A stretch of 60,069 bases of DNA from Dicyema japonicum. Its lineage: Eukaryota > Dicyemida > Rhombozoa > Dicyemidae. This document shows, one piece after another, positions 1 to 12,021 of the stretch. The stretch lies in NCBI GenBank assembly GCA_011109175.1, contig RDEW01000049.1:97146-157214 (forward strand), written 5' to 3'. The notes beneath the pieces are model-generated. The model was given only the letters and a program-made list of their open reading frames with translations. It ran no database searches and was not told the origin of the DNA. The translations under genes and the position numbers were made by a program. Position 1 is the stretch's first letter. Each line of letters opens with the position of its first letter.

Positions 1-2
1 AT

Positions 3-152
3 TCAATATTAAATTTAGACATTAGCGTTAACCTGATTTACTCTGGTGATTTACTGAAACTGAAAGAAATTGTCATGAAAAACACGGATAAGGTTATGAC
101 TGCGGGGGAACTTGTTCTTGTTTACAGTCACTCCCAATTTAACATTATCTAA
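3..152 (+). CDS. Open frame entering the window, 49 codons, unrecognised
   Basis: The frame is open from the first bases to a TAA at 150-152, with no start inside the window. Composition is mixed and protein-like (for example DLLKLKEIVMKNTDKVM). I recognise no domain. It may be the 3' exon of a gene outside the window or part of the decayed coiled-coil region that follows. An opposite-strand frame further right (168-407) has no recognisable content. Confidence 0.22.
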   Translation, partial: SILNLDISVNLIYSGDLLKLKEIVMKNTDKVMTAGELVLVYSHSQFNII

Positions 153-392
153 GAACTAATTTTTGATTTATCGAGGATAAACTAATGTTCGATTCCCCTT
201 ATTTCTTAGTGGCGTAAAAAACAACTCGTCGACTTCGACGACTTTCCTTGCCTCTCCTCTTACATTGTAGAGACAGCCATGACGATTTGATTGACACTTT
301 GAAGACGCATAGGGACATTTGGTAGAAAAGAGAAGTGATCTACTGACCAAGTATACTTTTTCTGTGCTCTCATTTGACGGAAACCGTGATAT

Positions 393-575
393 TTGCAGGA
401 AATACAAAATGTTTTGTTGTATATTGAGATAACCGATGGTAATTCACTTTCTTTTACTTTCAGTTCCTTGAAAACAGTTGAAAACCTCAGAAGAGTTAAA
501 TGGTTACCTGTTGATAGAATAATAGTAGAGACAGGTCGTGATATCTATTTTCGGATTCTCCCTGCTGTTCAATGA
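393..575 (+). CDS. Small ORF, 60 codons, unrecognised
   Basis: ATG to TGA, 60 aa, with an LRR-like stretch (SLKTVENLRRVKWL) but too short to assign. A 25-nt GTAATT...TTTCAG segment at about 437-461 looks like one of the tiny introns seen elsewhere in the window. Removing it breaks the frame instead of joining it, so the unspliced reading is kept. It could be a relic exon. From about 580 to 1680 I see no sustained frame on either strand, only AT-rich sequence with short fragments. Confidence 0.2.
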   Translation: MQEIQNVLLYIEITDGNSLSFTFSSLKTVENLRRVKWLPVDRIIVETGRDIYFRILPAVQ

Positions 576-1679
576 AACGTATCTGGGAAGCAGACAAGTA
601 CATAAAAACGAGATGGCAAACACTCAAAATTAATAAATGGACAGAAGGATAACTAATTCAAGGACGGAATGGGCCTTCCTGCATAGTTCGGATTTTTATG
701 ATTTAAAGCAAAGTCACGACAATTATAGCTGCTTATAAGGGAATGGACCTCATTGGCAGAAGTGATTATGTAATATTACTTATTCATTGTTCTTTGGGGG
801 GAAAAGATAGACTCGATTAAAATGTGAAATTAAAATTGTTTCTGTAAAATAAAGTGGTAGTTATGTTAGATTCTTAGAAGATGCTCTTAAAATTGATCTA
901 CGTGGTTGAGTAGCATTGAAAATGACTATATGTATGAAAGATAAAGTGGGAACTGACTGTCATACTGGAGACTTACAATATTTGGTTTTTCTATCGAAAT
1001 AGAGCATCTATTTATATTAATGAAGTCTTTTAACTCAACTTAGTATCTCAGAGAAAAAATACAGTTTTTATGTTAGAAAGACAGGCAAAAGACTACGCCG
1101 CTGACTGGTCCCCTATGACATCTGTCAACCATAGATAATTGGAATTTACATGCAATGCTTAGGCGATGAGTTAAAACTAGTTCTTCGCGAACAATCCTAG
1201 TTACCTCTGGAAGACTTATAACGACAAAGTGTCCTGCAACTACAGAGGTAGTGTCAAAATAACGAATTATATGACAATTAGCCTTCCATGCAAAAGTGCT
1301 TCTATTCAGGTCATATAGTTTAGATGAGAATATAAGGATTCCCTCTACTCATTCTCACCAAAGAGTCACTGATTTATTGCTTAAAACCGATCGTCTGCTT
1401 AAAATTGAATTTAAAGATCTATTTAAGTGATCCCATGTCAATATCGACTTATATCGAGCTTCCTCCTAAGATTGGTTTAGGAATCCTGGAACTTTCATAA
1501 ATGCTAAGATTTCTTCTTGTATCTCTCTATTTTTGATAAAAAGTAATATATTTATACAAACTAAAATTTAAACAAATAATTTAAATAATTAAATAAATTT
1601 ATAATTATTGTTTGATGGGCCCTTCGTTTACATCTGTATTTTTTAAATATACTCAGTCAATTAAAGATTTCTTAGTATG

Positions 1680-3050
1680 GAGGAAGAGCTGGAAGCTAAA
1701 TCATTTATCTTACATTGCAAGGATGTGACACGATCTTGGAATTTTACAAATCAATGACATAGCTAACTAATTAGACAGACGTTCACAGATTATATTCAGA
1801 AAGTGTCGACAAAATATTGAAAATCTATTCGTTCAAATGAGAGACATTTCGATTATTAACAGTGATAATAGTCTGTTTGACCGATCAAATTGAGACTCCC
1901 AAGTCGACAAACAGGAAAGTATGACAGATTTATTTATACGCAAGACTTCAAAGGGGGTAATGAATGGAAATGAGAACTTAAAAGCTCAGATTGAAAATTT
2001 GATTAACAAAACTTTGTGAAATCTTCGGAAATTAACAAATTAGAGACCAAAATAACCGAATTTGCTATAAAAAAGAGATTATGAGGAAAGGGCTGAAAAT
2101 ATTGTTAAGTAAGCTCGAGGAAAGTCATTTGGTTGAGTTGATCGAGAAAATGTATGAAAACAGCATTTTGATGGATAAGAACTAAAAATGGAGGAGAAAT
2201 TGGCAGAAATGGATAATTTAACATCCCAGTTGATAACAGTAAAATGACAATTTAGAGTATGATAGAGCCGTGGATCTGCTAAAAGAGAGATTTTACAGTC
2301 AACAGACAAAATAGCGGACTTGACTGTTTTGCGGGCAAAAGAATTTTGTTCGTTAACCATGCTAGTCGTTCAAAGGAATATGAGCTCGCCTCTAGAACGA
2401 TTGGCTAACAGACTGAAGAAATTGAGCTTCTGAAAGCAGATTTGACAACATTTTGAATATAAAACAGGAATATGAAATATTGAACCGAAAATTATTGGAA
2501 GATCAGTCACATTTCCTTTGAATGATGACTTGAAAAAAGCATGTCAGGCGTATTGTTGGAAGATGATAAAAAATTTGTTAGTTATTGGTGAAACTGAAAG
2601 GAATAGCTTATTAATATAGATTGACGGCCTAAAGGAGGCCAATGGAGAACGGAAGGGATGAGCACATATGAGCTTCTTGCTTTCTCAATTCTAACCAAGA
2701 ACAGTTGTTACTACAGTTTAATCAGCTGATGTCGAAAAAAAGTCTCCGAGGCCAAAATTAACTTTCATTAGATAAGAGTTCGGACAAGAGATTTGGGTGA
2801 ACAGGAAAGCTGTAGGTAGAAGATCAGTAGGTTATTCTCTCATAAGGAGGAACTCGTTAACAGTATGAATGTGCTAAAGGAAAGAATTTCCAATTGGCAT
2901 GCGAAATCTCTGAGAATAAGAACGTCAACCAACTAAGGAGCTTCATGAGATAAGGATAAACAAGGTGAGCATTTATTGACGCTGAACTACGAGCAGCTTT
3001 GATGTGACCAACGGGACAAAAGTTCTCTCAAAAAACACATATTTTTTCTC
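1680..3050 (+). pseudogene. Decayed coiled-coil protein gene
   Basis: All three forward frames alternate in encoding Lys/Glu/Leu-rich coiled-coil segments, each 15-40 residues, broken by stops and frameshifts. Examples are INKLETKITEFAIKKRDYEE near 2030, ELKMEEKLAEMDNLTSQL near 2190, DKIADLTVLRAKE near 2310 and EEIELLKADL near 2415. The alternation is what indels in a once-continuous long coiled-coil gene would leave. The parent family (golgin, kinesin-tail or myosin-tail type) cannot be told. I do not see phase-consistent tiny introns that repair it. From 3060 to 3695 there is only AT-rich DNA. Confidence 0.42.
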
Positions 3051-3694
3051 GAGGTGAGAATAAATCGAATTAAAAGACTGAAAAATTCTAAAATCTTCTA
3101 CCACACATTTCAGGTGGGAGTTCAACAAATCTTGGTACTAGTACCTCTCTATAACATTGACATATATGGCGGGATGATTTAAGCCAAAATGAGTCGTGCT
3201 GCCATTCAAGCCGAACTACTCTCCCTGTTGAGGATTCTGATGGGATTGTGCTCTTTAATATTATCTGTCTCTTTCACCTTATTAAGTTCAAATAGACACA
3301 AGAAATGATTGTGAATCTTCTCAGAATCCATTCCATATACCTCCACTATAATGTCACTATTAAAAACTGTTATTAGATAAATATTCGACACGTGACAACG
3401 ATTTTTTAAATTGTTTGAAAATGTTGGTTCTTGTACTGATTTTTGGAAGTAGTCAAGTGTATAATTCCCTTAGTCCCGGTTTTTTCACTTGACTAAATTT
3501 ATTACAATCATAATGGTGGTGGATTCGTGGAGTAACAACTTTTCCTGGTAATGTTGCAGTTTAATAAGCTATATTTTTTTCAAGAAAGTAAGAAATAATA
3601 AAATAATTAATTATATTATTAATTATATCAGCATATTTAGAGTAATTTTCTCTTTTATATTTTTTTATAATTAAAAAATTTATAAAAAAAACAT

Positions 3695-4235
3695 CACTTT
3701 TTGGTTGAGGTGGTGAGGTCCCTCTTGAAAAGTATGTCTGAAAAACACGAAAATTGCAACCTAAATGACTTCTCTCTTTTAACATTCAATGTCAGAGGAC
3801 TCTCTAGTGCATGGAAAAGAAAAGAACTTTGTGAAGACCTTTCAAAATACAAGATATCAATCGGATGTCTCCAAGAGACAAAAATATCGAAGGAGTTTGA
3901 AATCTTATACAAGAGAACATGAACTGAGCCAATATCATGTTAGATTATTGATTCAAGATGGATGCTCTTTGGACACATACTCCGCCACGATATGGGGACC
4001 CCTGCCAACATAGCAATAAAGGAGTATTTTGTCTTAGAAGCTTCTCGTTTCCGCGGCCGGCCGAGGACAACACTGCCGGTTATTCTAGATGAAGATCTCA
4101 GGATACGCTACGGAACATGGCAACGGATCGAAAAAGATGGGGGACGTTAATTAGATTGTTTACTTTTCGTGTTGCACATGCTTTGTCATGATCTTGGCAT
4201 CGCGTACGTGCCTATAATAATAATAATAAATATCA
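3695..4235 (+). mobile_element. Short internally deleted LINE (endonuclease start joined to 3' end)
   Basis: The left half encodes the beginning of an AP-like endonuclease ORF: ATG at 3734, then LLTFNVRGL, a Lys/Arg helix, and IGCLQETKI (the conserved QET). After about 3905 the frame changes and the sequence jumps to the C-terminal end of a LINE ORF2: LFGHILRHDMGTPAN and RFRGRPRTTLPVILDEDL, ending WQRIEKDGGR and a stop at 4148-4150. A 3' tail of (ATA)n at 4212-4230 follows. The whole reverse transcriptase is missing. A second copy with the same architecture and the same 5' motif (GAGGTGGTGA) lies at 34946-35423. Flanking ATCAC-like bases may be a degraded target duplication. Confidence 0.7.
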
Positions 4236-4364
4236 CAATTTTAAGAAACACACTAATAAATATCACCAAAAAGCGCCAAGAACTCAGAGAAAACGCGATG
4301 TCGGTCTATTACGTTCTGCAAGTCCCTCACTGAAATTCTCCAGATATATTCATGAAGATATGCT

Positions 4365-4490
4365 ATGTTGTCCAATTTAGTCGTGTCCGACCCTTGGAGA
4401 TCTCATGAACGAGTTTCGTCCACTCTCCCCGATCCGTTGCAATTTGGAGTAGCCTTGATATAGGCATTCTCGTAACGTCTTCATTCATGA
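4365..4490 (-). mobile_element. 3' end of an RTE (BovB-like) LINE
   Basis: The reverse strand matches, with few differences, the 3' terminal coding region of the RTE element at 17565-18790 (both contain the block ATCCGTTGCAATTTGGAG). It codes for the usual C-terminal RTE stretch of the type LLQIATDRGEW. About 120 bp remain, with no reverse transcriptase domain. The stretch 4490-5110 to the right holds one unremarkable 61-codon ORF at 4616-4801 and AT-rich DNA. Confidence 0.65.
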
Positions 4491-5109
4491 AGATAACTCT
4501 TGAATAATTGATTTGATGTTCCTTTATGCAATTAGAATCAAATTTATACCATATTGTTGACGACTTTTTCTTTTAGCACGCTGCCATAGCTACTCGATGG
4601 ACTGAGTGTGGAAATTTGGATCGGTGGGATCAACAAAATTTTGGGAGTGATTCACCCAAGAATGGCTGTATATACCGTCATCCCATTGTGGGATTGACTG
4701 ATATGCCAACCACCCATCAGTTATTTCTCGTCCCAGTAAGTATGTGTTTTGTAATTACATCTTTCAATGTTTCCGTCGATCTACAATGTTCAATATTTTA
4801 AAATAAACCTATCGTGAACCTCTGCGAGAAACAGCGCCCTGTTATATTTACGTATTTTATTAACGTAAGACGAAATCACATCAATAGCGTGCTTTCTTAT
4901 TAACTTTTAATAAAAATTAATATATACAAAAATATATACGATTTTGGAATAATTGAATAACTTTCAGCTTTAAAGTAAGTTAGGCTCCACAGTATTATTG
5001 AATATTAATTATATTAATTTATCTAAAAATATATCAAAAAAAATATTATTAATTATGATTTAATTATATATTAATTTGAAATTATTATTATTAAAAAATA
5101 AAACTTAAA

Positions 5110-5168
5110 TAAAGGTTCGGACCCCTTGGAATTTTTCGCGGATCCCAGGTTGAGACCCACCGATCTAA
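5110..5168 (-). mobile_element. hAT-type transposon terminus
   Basis: Read on the minus strand it begins CGGTGGGTCTCAACCTGG, followed by GATCCGCGAAAAATTCC and AAGGGGTCCG. This is the characteristic start of many hAT elements (C-A-G-T-G-G-T-T-C-T-C-A-A-C-C type). I did not find the partner terminus or an 8-bp target duplication, so this is a fragment or a solo end. Confidence 0.55.
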
Positions 5169-5539
5169 TAAATAAGAACCACCAGATTAACCATTAGAGA
5201 ATATTCCAGTTACCCTTAGTTTTGGAATAATTTTAATTTTTTTATTTTTTGCTGAAGATCCATATTAAAATGTGTAAAAGGTTTTGAACAAAAAGTATAT
5301 TATTATTTTGTAGGAAATTGTTGATTGTCGTGTTGTTATTGTGATTTACTATCACAAAAATATCAAAAAAAGTGATTTATTGAAAATTATGAACCTCGAA
5401 TGTATGGTCAACGATTCTTAATCATTTTTCCATCTTCTTTTCATTCGCATTTTTTCTGCAGCTACCAAAGTATGTCTTCGTGCTGAATCCCGTGACAAAG
5501 AGGTCTACACCTTTTTATAGTATGGTAATCTATTTAAGC

Positions 5540-6165
5540 GTTCATCAGAAATTTCTGGCGGATAATCGACTCGATTAAATATATTGAAAGGAGCAAGTTT
5601 GATGGTCTCGTGAATGGTAATACTGTATCTGAATACAATATCTCCCAGACTGATTGATATTTTCACAGAGTTCCATCAGTAGAAAAAACGGATGATAACC
5701 ACTTTTAAGAGTTTGATTTAACCTATACATTATCATATAAATGATACCTCTCTATCTGGCCTTGAACCCACGGTGCTCTCGGTCGTCCAAAAATATGTTT
5801 AATTTAGCCTGTTACATATTTCTCTTTGAAAAGAGATTCTGAACTCAAAACTATTGTCTGTTTGAAATATAATAGGTGGTCCATAGGTATAAAAAAATTT
5901 CTGGCAGGCAAAAATACTATTATCAATTGTTGTTTCAGTTTTGCTCCTCCCTCGCAAAAAATTGCTGAAATAAATTGTTGCCCTAATCTTATTATAATCG
6001 AATTACTCTATAATAGACTATATCGTCCTCGAAAACTAGCAATGGGGCTAATCTCCAAATGCGCTGTTTACTCTTTCTTGAAAGCAACGCATCAAGATAT
6101 CTGTTTTCTAGATATTCGATTATCTGACACAACTCATCCATGTTCAACTTGAAGCTTAAAACCAT
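5540..6165 (-). pseudogene. Integrase-like fragment (Ty3/GIN/KRBA2 type), decayed
   Basis: On the minus strand, residues from about 6140 read MDELCQIIEYLENRYLDALL, then SRKSKQRIWRLAPLLVFEDD and IVYYRV, as in the region just before the H2C2 zinc finger of retrotransposon-type integrases. Further along, near 5770, IFGRPRAPWVQGQIERY matches the end of the integrase core (HGRPRHPQSQGSIER); here the last catalytic acidic residue (E in QIER) is kept. Stops and frameshifts separate the parts, and the central core is not visible. It could come from a Ty3-like element, a Maverick/Ginger-type element or a domesticated integrase. Confidence 0.55.
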
Positions 6166-6479
6166 GTGCAGAAACAAATAATTTTTTTTTATTTTTTAAT
6201 ATTAATAACGTTTTTTGTTAATTAAGAGTAATAAAATATCATTAAAATGACACTCTATCATATTGACTAATTTTTTTGCTACTTTATGTTTTTAAATATT
6301 AACGAATTTAACTAAAAATTACACTATTCAACTCAGAATGTTCTGAATTATCCAGATAACTAATTTTTATTTTGATTAGTTCTTGTGAAGTTCCACGTAT
6401 GACGGAGTTCCACGTACGGACGGTGACAAATATTATTTTTGATGTTTTCTGTTAATGGTAAAATTCATATTGAAAGGGA

Positions 6480-7440
6480 TAACGTTAATTATACGCTGGG
6501 GTTCAGGAGAGTTCCAGCTACCAATGGCTCTTTAAGCCTTGATACGAATAAACCATGGAACGCGCAGTCGTGACCACGAAGATCCTTGAGCCAACTCATC
6601 CAAGACATGAAGGAAGTTTGCATGTTACTATTTTATTATGATTTTTAGATAATTATTATCTAATGCAGATTTTAATATTTTTAATTATTAATGTCCGCTG
6701 AACCAAAAAATTAATTTGAGATTCCATTACAGTTAATGTAGGAAATGTTATAAAACATTAAAATCCCAGTTCACGCAAGCAAACAGGCCATCCAAAACCT
6801 GTGCATCACCATTGTTCCACTGCCGAACGGAAGTGTCTTCATTGATCTTTGCCGAGGAAGCCGATTGCGTGAAACAGTGATAGGCCGAGAGGATGTCCAT
6901 CTTCCTCGTAAATACGGAAAAATCCAGAACCACATATACGAGTTGTAGATTCCATCTGCAAGGAAGGAATTTTTGTTCAACACTGTGGTCCCAGCATACG
7001 TATTGTTTTTCTTTGCAGTAAGTTTAGCTTTTGGACAGTGACCTATCATGGACACAATCCACTTTCTTCTGTGCGAGTGAGACTGCTTCTGATGTCGAAC
7101 TGCTTATTGTTGCAATAATAATGTCATCATAAGAAAGCAGTAGGAAATCCTTGTCAATGTCTGCTGGCAGGTCGTGGAGAAAAAAGGTTGAATAGATTAG
7201 GGGACAAAGGAAAACCTTGGGGCACTCTGTTTTGTAATAATTCTTAATATTTGTTTAACGAAAGAGTGTCTTTTATTTTGGGAGAACATTTGGAAAGAAT
7301 AGCCGAGCAATGAGAACACATTTTCAATGAACATTCGAGTGACTGGAGCAGAAGACACATTTATAGACTTCAGCAAATAAAGCATCTCCGAACCGGAGAG
7401 CTAGCGGATGTGGTGGATTGTAAAACTTCTTTCTCAAAAA
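6480..7440 (-). mobile_element. Jockey-like LINE fragment: reverse transcriptase palm and C-terminus
   Basis: Reading leftward from 7440, the frame that starts near 7200 gives LFNLFFLHDLPADIDKDFLL followed by SYDDIIIATISS. This is reverse-transcriptase motif C with YADD altered to SYDD. It is followed by SLAQKKVD, as in Jockey-type LINEs. Near 6510-6615 the same strand carries the C-terminal block shared with 22040-22400 and 31650-31890 (GSWNSPE, then a conserved Arg-rich block). Several frameshifts; no intact ORF. It lies back to back with the plus-strand LINE at 7470. Confidence 0.65.
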
Positions 7441-7469
7441 ATTCACATCGATTCCTGATTACTTTGTGA

Positions 7470-7840
7470 AGAGGTCTCATAGTTAATACACGAGAAGTAT
7501 ACTCCAGATGAGTGGTTGTACACAGGAGTCACATATCTCATCCAGAAGAAAGACCTATACCCCAAAGAACCTAAGACCAATTACGTGTATACCCAAAGTT
7601 AAAAGTTGGTTACGAAGTGTGTGAACAGAAAATTATCAGACTATTTTGAGGCATACTATCTGATCAGTTACAATCAAGTGGGAACACGAAGGATGTGGAA
7701 AGGGGGTAAGGAGCAGGCACTATTAAACCAATGCATCAACCAGCAGAACGGGAGTAATTTGGTCACTGCGTGGATAGACGTTAAAAAGTACTTGGATTCG
7801 GTGAATCATGATTATGTGTACAGTGAGTGACAAAATGATC
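7470..7840 (+). mobile_element. LINE reverse-transcriptase fragment, same family as 22560-23262
   Basis: Forward frames encode DEWLYTGVTYLIQKKDLYPK and YKLVTKCVNRKLSDYFEAYY-like finger motifs. These are followed by EQALLNQCINQQNGSNLVTA and WIDVKKYLDSVNHDY, which is motif A (normally IDVKKAYDSVDH) with its first catalytic Asp retained. One frameshift lies near 7600. The family resembles R2/NeSL-superfamily LINEs; that placement is tentative. The next 600 bp (7840-8445) hold nothing I can assign. Confidence 0.68.
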
Positions 7841-8449
7841 AACAGTCTTTTTGTTTTTCTTGCAATGGTTACATAATGTACCCACGTAGAAACGAACAAG
7901 TCCTGCGATTGTAGCTAAGTGCCAATTCCGTTATTTAATTACTCGCAGAATCTCCGACCTCCCCAAACATATAGCCAATCCTTTCCAGATTTTTATGGAA
8001 CTGGAAGAGCATCAGTTCTCTTTTTAAAGTGACTGAAGTAAGTTCTCTTTCAAAAGTCTTCCTGCTTAAATTAACCTCTCTTTATTTGCAGGTTTGAGGT
8101 GCAACCTCAATGAGTAATTTCCGTGGAAATTAAACCCACACAAATTCCTATCTTTCATAAAGCTGAATATCAAGTTATAAATCCTCTCAGAAGCTTTGCT
8201 TATATGTGTCAAAGTTGTCACTTTCCCTGAAATTTCAAGACTACACAACCATCTGAGAATATGCCTTCAGGCGGGGAGGAGTGATCACTACTCTCTGAGA
8301 TCTGTTACAAGAAGACTAATAATAATTTCCCATTGTCCGCGTAATATTTTAAAATCTTAGTACCGATGAATATTGAAAAAATTTACAATTGTGATTTTTA
8401 CCGAGTATTTATCGGTTTTTGTCAAAAAAAGGAATTACAAAATTATCAA

Positions 8450-8750
8450 TGTCAAATGCGGATCATAGCGCTGTCCAACGAGGACTGATGGTCCCTAGTT
8501 CAAATCTCGCTGCTGTATATTGGGGTTGAAGGTTCCACGTTTCTACGATGCTTTGCCATGACGAATGACGCCGTAATCAGTGAACATATCACTGCGGAAC
8601 GGGTCGTTTATAAAAAAAACATACACACAACAAAATGAAAAAAAAAGTGAGAGCATTTTTTGGTTTTCCCTTTACGATTAGTTATCATAACTGTTCTTTA
8701 CTTAAATGGCTCTCCTTTAAAGTGCTGTTATGGATGCGGATCATCTATTC
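8450..8750 (+). mobile_element. tRNA-derived SINE, full copy
   Basis: The head resembles a tRNA: a box A-like segment CATAGCGCTGTCC near 8464 and a box B-like AGTTCAAATCTC at about 8498-8509, spaced as in pol III promoters. The body (GACGCCGTAATCAGTGAAC near 8549, an A-rich GAAAAAAAAAGTGA segment near 8638, and AACTGTTCTTTACTTAAATG near 8689) recurs in opposite orientation at 45053-45310, 47165-47400, 56815-57060 and 58040-58290. No coding capacity. This is the only copy on the plus strand. Confidence 0.68.
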
Positions 8751-9039
8751 TGGTACAGGAAACCTAATTTTAATACGGATAACCTTGTAATTCTCAAAAA
8801 TAACAAATATCATAGCATCATTACCTAATCTTAAACTGACTTTCCCACAAGCTACAGTTGACAATTGTCTTGTATCGAAGTGACCAAACACCATAGCTAA
8901 AAAAACATTTTTTGACCTGAAAAATGTTAATCATAATAAATTTGTTGACAAATCATCAACAAGAAGTCTAACAAGTAAATTAAAACCAATGTCAGAAATG
9001 ACATTAACGCACTGGTAAAGACTCAAGTCGACTCTAAGC

Positions 9040-9900
9040 AAACAAAACGTGACTTCAAAAACGAAAGAAACAGGAAATGACCTCAACTATTGGCAGAACA
9101 ACTTTGGTGATCGAAGGAGTCTGAATCAATTATGAAAATCTACGCCGATGATATTGATTTCGTCTGCTTATTAGCAATTATCTTTTTTTTGAAAATGAAA
9201 TTGCCTATGTTACCCAACATTGTATGAAATTGCCATTTTTTAGAAAATGAATTGGATACTAAACTGAAGTGCATCGGGGTATGACAAGAAATTAGATCTT
9301 AGTCATTTTGGTAGAGATTCGCTATTCTCTAAACTAATAAAAATCCACTATTCAGTAACGAGGTAAGAGAGTGATCTCTCAATGCGTACCAGTAAAATTG
9401 ATGAATTATTTCTTAGAATAATGCTATTCAACAAATAAAAAGGTTTTCTATACAAAAGGCTAGGTTTAGGATTAGGTTGAAGTTCATGTTAACGGTTAGA
9501 AGTAAGGGTTGAGGATTGATACAGGGTATATGTTGGAAGTTAAAATATCTTAGACAACTAAAATTTGTTCATCACCCTGAATTTCAGTCTCTTTTGTTAA
9601 TGCTTTTCCATTTTAAAAGAGACGTCAAATCGCAAGTCCAATATTCTTAAAACTATTTTTGTAATCCAAACTGATCGTACAAATCCACTTTGACACCCTT
9701 TTCTCTGCGTCTTGCTTTCAACATTGTATGAGAACTAAACTCCTATGATGCAAAAATTCTTTAACCATGTTGGTCGTACGAGACTGAGTTAACCGTGGCT
9801 TTGAAAACAGTTTTGTGCTTAAACGAATATATCAGAGATTCAAGGATCATATCCATTCCGGGAACCAATAAATCACGAGATTTACTAGTTTAGCGTTTCC
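9040..9900 (+). pseudogene. Decayed LINE reverse transcriptase with YADD motif
   Basis: Near 9131 the frame reads IMKIYADDIDFVC, a reverse-transcriptase motif C with the catalytic YADD. Downstream fragments (ELDTKLKCIGV) sit where the LINE primer-grip and thumb would be. No frame is longer than about 50 codons. The YADDxDF variant also occurs in both arms of the large inverted repeat (16100 and 50895), which suggests one family. Lineage not assigned. Confidence 0.4.
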
Positions 9901-11080
9901 GCGGAATTTGGAATTTTTTCATTTCATTATTCATTTCAAAATTAGATCTGACTGCATTTCATATAGCGCCTAAAATAATCTCTAAATTCTTTGCTATATT
10001 ATATACTTTTTATTTACAAAACTCCAAACGCCTTCCCTTTCGGCTATTTAAAATTTGGCATATTTTGATGTGGGTTTTCACCTCTACAAATCTTCATTCA
10101 AGAATAGATCTTAAATTTAGTTTTTATTTAATATCCAGGGACATATGGATAGAGATTATGAGACACGTCCAGATCCTACGATCAGTTTTAAAAAGGCACG
10201 AAACATGACAGAATCCTAATTTTACTTTAACATAATTATTGTTTGCGTACAGAATTCCAAAATAATTAAAAATTTATATAAATATTATATAAAAACTTTA
10301 ATTTAATTAACAAAAATAATAAAATACCGCCACTATTTTTGAGTTTGTGATGGACAATTTAGCTTGCTCATTGTTAGTAATTTTTTTGGACAATTTAGCT
10401 TGCTCATCGTTAGTAAGGTTTTTTGATTATTCGACATTCAATTTTTTATCCGATTTCTATCGTGATTTCTATTATGTTAGATTATTTTTTATTCATAAAC
10501 GTTATGATTTTTTACGTTATGACTATAAAGAATTTATAGCGGCAAACCTAAATTTCTAGCGTGATATTTAGCTTGGAAGATCATTTTGTTGTAATGGGTC
10601 ATAAATGGGTTTTGTGAAAGACTGCGTGGAATAAATCTGTATAGACTCTATGTTGTAGGTTAGTACGTGGATGTAATTTTAAGAGATGCTTTGGATGTAA
10701 ATTTCTCGTAATTTTCCGAGACACTGTTAATAAGATAGAGAATGTTTCTATTATCAATGAAAGCTATTGTAAATGTGCAATAAATGTAAAGATCTGAAAT
10801 ACACTGATCTCAAGTTAGTCATATCTCTGGTGAATGAAACCCTAATGGAGTTCGTGGCGAAATCATTAAACGAGTTTTCACACTGAAGATTAAATAAAAT
10901 TGAGTATGAATGTCGACAAAGATACTTCACTGTAGATAGTTAGATCATCAGAAAAGTCATTCGAAATTGTGAAGTTTGAAAATTTTCGCGTCCTTTAAAA
11001 GTATGATTTCTTTTAATTGTAGATTGGAGATATTAATCAACATGTGGTCGCTTTTGTACAATTGAACGTTTTCAGATTGA
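9900..11080. other. AT-rich stretch; one 70-codon ORF with a short direct repeat
   Basis: The plus-strand ORF at 10347-10559 is Phe/Tyr/Asp-rich and contains two copies of a 27-bp block (GACAATTTAGCTTGCTC) at about 10350 and 10389. I see no family match and think it is probably not a gene. The rest of the stretch has no sustained frame. Weak protein-like pieces just before 11080 lead into the integrase fragment. Confidence 0.3.
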
Positions 11081-11104
11081 TCTTATAATCTGAGATTGTC
11101 AATA

Positions 11105-11560
11105 ATAAATCAAAATTTCAAATTGATTTTAACGGTCACTATATATATACTAGGTTGGTTATTTTAAACAATTTTTGTAGATTCGCATTCGTCAGACCAC
11201 TTTCTAATAAGTCTGGAAAAGAAGTGTGTGAAAACCTTAGATCTATGTTTTGTCTGAATCGGCCATGCAAAAATCTTCAGTCAGACAATGGGTCTGAATT
11301 CAGAAATCGAGAAATAAAAAGCAAATTCACGGAAAGCTTAACAACCCTTGGGCACAAGAGATCGTCTAAAGATTCAATCAAACGATGACGAGAAAGTTGT
11401 CCAAAATGCTGGATAACAGTGAAAAAATTGGCTTGATAAAATAGAAATTGCTGTGTACAGTCATAACATTTCTGGCCATTCATTTTCTAACGAAAGTCCT
11501 TCGAAGGATATCGAGGAATAAAGGGAATAAATTTAATAATTCATCGTTACACATATATCA
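11105..11560 (+). pseudogene. Integrase core fragment, copy 1
   Basis: The frame starting near 11110 reads KFQIDFNGHYIYTRLVI, then LNNFCRFAFVRPLSNKSGKE and LQSDNGSEFRNREI. These are the first two acidic residues of an integrase DDE core (IDF and SDNGSEF). The third, expected in GSIER, is replaced: the sequence reads DSIKR followed by a stop at 11386, so the catalytic Glu is lost. Similar to KRBA2/GIN and Ty3-type integrases. A near-identical copy follows directly across a single N at 11562. No LTRs or gag seen. Confidence 0.72.
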
Positions 11561-11563
11561 CNT

Positions 11564-12021
11564 AATAAATCAAAATTTCAAATTGATTTTAACGGTCACT
11601 ATATATATACTAGGTTGGTTATTTTAAACAATTTTTGTAGATTCGCATTCGTCAGACCACTTTCTAATAAGTCTGGAAAAGAAGTGTGTGAAAACCTTAG
11701 ATCTATGTTTTGTCTGAATCGGCCATGCAAATATCTTCAGTCAGACAATGGGTCTGAATTCAGAAATCGAGAAATAAAAAGCAAATTCACGGAAAGATTA
11801 ACAACCCTTGGGCACAAGAGATCGTCTAAAGATTCAATCAAACGATGACGAGAAAGTTGTCCAAAATGCTGGATAACAGTGAAAAAATTGGCTTGATAAA
11901 ATAGAAATTGCTGTGTACAGTCATAACATTTCTGGCCATTCATTTTCTAACGAAAGTCCTTCGAAGGATATCGAGGAATAAAGGGAATAAATTCAATAAT
12001 TCATGGTTACACATATATCAC
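11564..12021 (+). pseudogene. Integrase core fragment, copy 2
   Basis: This repeats 11105-11560 with only a handful of substitutions that I can see (for example AAAATC to ATATC near 11730, and AGCTTA to AGATTA near 11798). The altered third catalytic residue (IKR) is the same in both. Either this is a recent tandem duplication or the N joins two contig ends that overlap. The next stretch, 12022-13558, contains no gene I can support; ORFs at 12335-12562 and 13226-13417 (minus) are short and featureless. Confidence 0.72.

Noticed and set aside
437-461. A 25-nt GT-AG segment with a pyrimidine-rich end, like the tiny introns elsewhere
   Set aside because: Removing it puts the following exon into a frame with an immediate stop, while the unspliced frame stays open.
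4200-4235. A microsatellite of ATA repeats as an independent repeat
   Set aside because: It is the 3' tail of the LINE that ends there; the same holds for 35403-35421 and 53112-53127.
10347-10559. A membrane-protein gene from the Phe/Tyr-rich 70-codon ORF
   Set aside because: Composition follows the local T-richness and the frame is built from a 27-bp direct repeat.
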